Source of the DNA: Akebia trifoliata
Taxonomy: Eukaryota; Streptophyta; Magnoliopsida; Ranunculales; Lardizabalaceae
NCBI GenBank assembly: GCA_017979445.1
Contig: CM030718.1
Span: forward strand, 28,019,021 to 28,083,020
Direction of reading: 5' to 3'
DNA length: 64,000 nucleotides
Position numbers and translations under genes: made by a program. Numbering within the stretch: the first letter of the stretch is position 1; each line of letters starts with the position of its first letter. Shown piece after piece: positions 61,139 to 64,000 of this stretch. The notes below the pieces were generated by a model. The model searched no databases. It was not told the origin of the DNA and was given only the letters and a program-made list of their open reading frames with translations.

Positions 61139-62186
61139 TTTTTATATATTAAAATTAGTTAAAAAATGCAAATCGGTCCAATTGTATTGAACCTCGGTCT
61201 GACCATTTGAATAATATTTCAATTTGATTATCGGTCGGAAACTAAAACATTGAATTGAATAGAAATCAGAGGGTTATATTTGGTAATCTATTTAAATTGT
61301 TCCCAAAAAGAATAACGGGGTTTCTTAAATTGTCCCTGGAAATGATAGAAATGGGCATGGTTCAATATTGTTTTCGTTGCCAAACAAACTGTAGGAATCT
61401 CCAGAAAGGAAAAATAGTTGGTTGGAGGGCTTAATTAATGATGACGTGGCAATCGTAAGTTCTGAGTGGGGACAAATCCGTGATTCTCGACGGAAAGAGA
61501 GTGCCATTTTTCCCAACTTTGTGTCGGTATCAGAGACAGTCGGCATCAAATAGTCAGTAACGTGATCCCACACATGCTCTCTCTTTTTCTTTTTTTACAT
61601 GCATGTCTCCACAAGCCCAAACTTTTTACAGGCCATATACGTGTATGTCATATATCATACATACATACATATATATACAATACATAGCATGCATGTTACA
61701 CATACATATTTGTAGACATCCATACAAGAAGGAAGAGAGAAACACAGTAAAAGAGAAAGAGGGGTAATTCTTTTTCTCTGTCCTTTATTAGGGTTTCAAT
61801 TCACATATCTTCTTTCTGGTTCTTTAGTAAATCATCTCTTCACAAGCTTACTTAGAATTCTCCTAATTTATCAGACTATCTACAATGATCAAAATAAGTT
61901 CTCTCTGAGGGATAATTTTGCTATCTATTTGGGGATACTAGATCATTTTTTGTCAAGATTAGTTAACAAAATTCGTCTAATTTACCTATTCTCTCTGGCT
62001 TAATTGGCTTTCTATTTTCGAATACTAGAAGAAAGGTTTTGATTCTTTGTTTACCTAGAGAGACCCTATTGCCTAATTATTGTGTTGTAGTCTTAATTAA
62101 TTGTAATTAAGTCTCTCTCTCTCTCTCTTATTCATTTGTCTGCCCAGACTTTCAACTTGGAACCCCAAAAAAGAAAAGAGAAAGAG

Positions 62187-63703
62187 ATGAAGAAAAGTGA
62201 GGAAAGTGGTAGTAGTGAAGGTTCTAAGACAACTAACCCTTATGACAAGGAGGATGAGGAAGAGGAGGTAAATGATGATGGGAAGCCTAGAAATGGAAGC
62301 AGTTCAAGTAATAGCACAGTTGAGGAGAACGATAGAAAGGCAAGCTCCAGTGGGATACGACAGTATGTTCGCTCCAAGATGCCAAGGCTTCGATGGACAC
62401 CAGAGCTCCATTTATGTTTCATTAACGCAGTTGAAAGACTTGGTGGACAAGAGAGTGAGTTTTTAAGTCTCTTAATTAACTCTCTGATGATGTTGATTTA
62501 CCAATTAAAGGAGAAATTTCCTTTATGAACATTCTTTTTTTTGGGTGCAGGAGCAACACCTAAGCTGGTGCTTCAACTGATGAACATCAAAGGTCTTAAC
62601 ATCGCTCATGTGAAGAGCCATTTACAGGTAATTTGATCAGTAAAACCCATAAACCTAACAATTTCTTATTCCAATTGTTTTATTTTACTCATTGAATAAT
62701 TTTTTTTTCCTTTCCCCTTCTTTTATTCCTTGGGGATTTGTTTATCGCTCTAGATGCATAGGAGCAAGAAGAATGAAGACCCTAGCCAAGGTACACCAAT
62801 TTCTTCTAACAGTTCTTTGAAAAATATGAAATTAGAGTTTGTGATAAGTGTGCCAAGGGATATTTCTGATCACCAATTTGTATCACAAATATAGCCAATC
62901 ATCGGGGCCTTATGGAGGGTGTTAATCACCATATTTACAACCTTAGTCAACTCCCCATGCTACAAGGTTTCAATCAAAGGCCAACTTCAAGTCTCAGGTA
63001 TGGAAGTTTAATTAACACTCTTAATCATACATAGTTTATATTCTTCTTCTTTTGATTGTCTTCATCTCACTATAAGATGTTTTATGTATCAAGTATATAT
63101 GGTGATGTTTGCTGCAGTACTCATGGGAACTGGATATCTAGGCCTTGCATGAATGGGATTGTGAACGATGGGGCTAGGCCTCAGTTTTATGAGTCGGTAG
63201 CGGAGAGGGTTATTGGAAGGAACACACCTAATTGGGGATTTCATATAGGTACTTCGACGTCCAATGAAAAAACAAGAACTACAACCCATGAGTCCCTAGA
63301 AGACCTTCAAATATTTTCTGACCGCGATTCCTGTAAACCCCAATTCAGATCATGCCCAATGGAACCCAACTTCATAACCCAATTGCAAGGAAGTGGAAGA
63401 GAGAAAGTGAATTTTTCGAACATAGAAACCCGAAAAACAGACTGGAAAACAACACAACAAGAGAGAAACACTGTGAAGAGAAAGGCATCCGATTGTGATC
63501 TTGATCTGAATCTTTCTCTAAAGATGCCATCAAGATCAAGACATGATGAGTGCCACAAAGGTTTGGAGGATGATGGAGTTGATAGTGATTTATCTCTTTG
63601 CTTGTTCTCATCATCTTCATCTTTGAAGGTTAGCAGGTTGAAGGATGAAGATGATAGTAGGGAGCCTGCAAGAATGGCAAGTACTCTAGATCTGACTATA
63701 TGA
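62187..63703 (+). CDS. GARP (G2-like) MYB-related transcription factor with EAR motif, tandem paralogue, 5 exons
   Basis: Exons read as 62187-62454, 62551-62627, 62754-62790, 62895-62997 and 63094-63703, giving 364 aa. Exons 1-3 have exactly the same lengths (268, 77, 37) and phases as the gene at 49774, so the two are duplicates. The GARP domain (RQYVRSKMPRLRWTPELHLC, then TPKLVLQLMNIKGLNIAHVK and SHLQMHRSKK) and EAR stretch DLDLNLSLKM near residue 298 are both present, and both proteins end in STL(D/G)LTI. Differences are a Cys for Arg in the domain (LHLCF) and MHRSKKN for MYRSKKI. The last acceptor could be at 63094 or, in the same frame, at 63118; homology with the paralogue (YSDAS versus YGDVC) favours 63094. 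The role is probably nuclear repression. Confidence 0.88.
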
Positions 63704-64000
63704 ATGAGACAATTCTAAGTGAGATATTGAGGTACTTGTTCAAAAGACTATGTAGATTGTTGCAATTGTCAGCAAACAAGGTAAAATCACCACTTGTTCC
63801 TCTTTTGCTGTTTTTAATTGTTTTGTTTGCATTATCAAGCTACATGGTGTCAAAGAAGTAAATGTAGTTGATTTTAAATCCAAATATTTTTGGCACTTCA
63901 ACTTTGATATAGGGTTCTTAACATCCATGCAAATTGGCTTAGTGATACTGTATGAAGGTTGGAGGTAACCTTAGAAAGATAAACAAAATGAAGTTTAGGA
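63704..64000 (+). other. 3' region of the second GARP gene
   Basis: The sequence after the stop (ATGAGACAATTCTAAGTGAG) parallels the 3' flank of the first GARP gene (ATGAGACCATTCTAGTGAG at about 51337), so the duplication extends past the stop. No other feature is seen before the window ends. Confidence 0.6.

Larger units (their letters stand above)
51339..62186. other. Intergenic DNA between the two GARP genes
   Basis: About 10.8 kb with no supported gene. It holds a CT/CA microsatellite at 52042-52080, foldbacks listed separately, possible CACTA-like ends (TACTACTACAAAAAAAAAGG near 55177 and GTACTAGTG near 55675, with an inverted TTTAACATCGGTTTTTGAAA and CCGATGTTTAAAAC pair near 55290-55345), a foldback near 55373-55612, and low-complexity C/T-rich DNA at 56035-56235. 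The last 500 bp contain AC/AT repeats and CT-rich leader DNA of the second gene. Confidence 0.5.

Overview
This window is nuclear DNA from a flowering plant. Spliced genes with GT-AG introns, plant-only families (GRAS, GARP, DUF688, MSP-ankyrin), AT-rich intergenic DNA, miniature inverted-repeat elements (MITEs), tRNA-derived SINEs and a Ty1/copia retrotransposon all point that way. The AT-rich codon use argues against a grass, and a eudicot or other broad-leaved angiosperm fits best. I cannot name the species. No bacterial, organellar or CRISPR features are seen.

Layout. 1-5.8 kb: a complete ubiquitin-activating enzyme E1 gene (UBA1 type, + strand, 1069 aa predicted). 5.85-8.27 kb: a convergent two-exon gene for a VAPYRIN-like protein, with an MSP domain followed by about ten ankyrin repeats. 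8.3-13.7 kb: MITE-rich DNA with a 1.26-kb non-autonomous element that has a perfect 8-bp target duplication. 13.7-14.4 kb: an intronless glutaredoxin-like gene. 14.4-21 kb: more MITEs and a SINE. 21.0-22.6 kb: an intronless GRAS gene of NSP2-like type. 22.6-26.5 kb: foldback elements and a 105-bp tandem repeat. 26.56-31.09 kb: a nearly full-length, inactivated copia element with both LTRs and a 5-bp target duplication. 34.2-37.45 kb: a recent 1.6-kb direct tandem duplication carrying the promoter and first-exon start of the next gene. 37.36-43.1 kb: that gene, a nine-exon LRR receptor-like pseudokinase of the MRH1/MDIS1 type. 44.3-45.1 kb: a DUF688 gene (- strand). 49.77-51.34 kb and 62.19-63.70 kb: two five-exon GARP/G2-like MYB genes, a tandem paralogous pair with identical exon phases, EAR motifs and a shared upstream block. 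The 11 kb between them is repeats only.

The genes do not form an operon-like pathway. Two of them, VAPYRIN-like and NSP2-like, belong to families known from arbuscular mycorrhizal and root-nodule symbiosis and lie 13 kb apart, and the receptor family is known from root-hair and pollen-tube signalling. Joint function is speculation. The strongest unusual structure is the duplicated receptor promoter. It leaves an orphan signal-peptide exon fused in frame to leader sequence, giving a potential 55-residue secreted peptide ORF upstream of the intact gene.

Exon coordinates were derived by hand from splice consensus, reading-frame phase and family resemblance. Transcript ends, UTRs and expression are not known.
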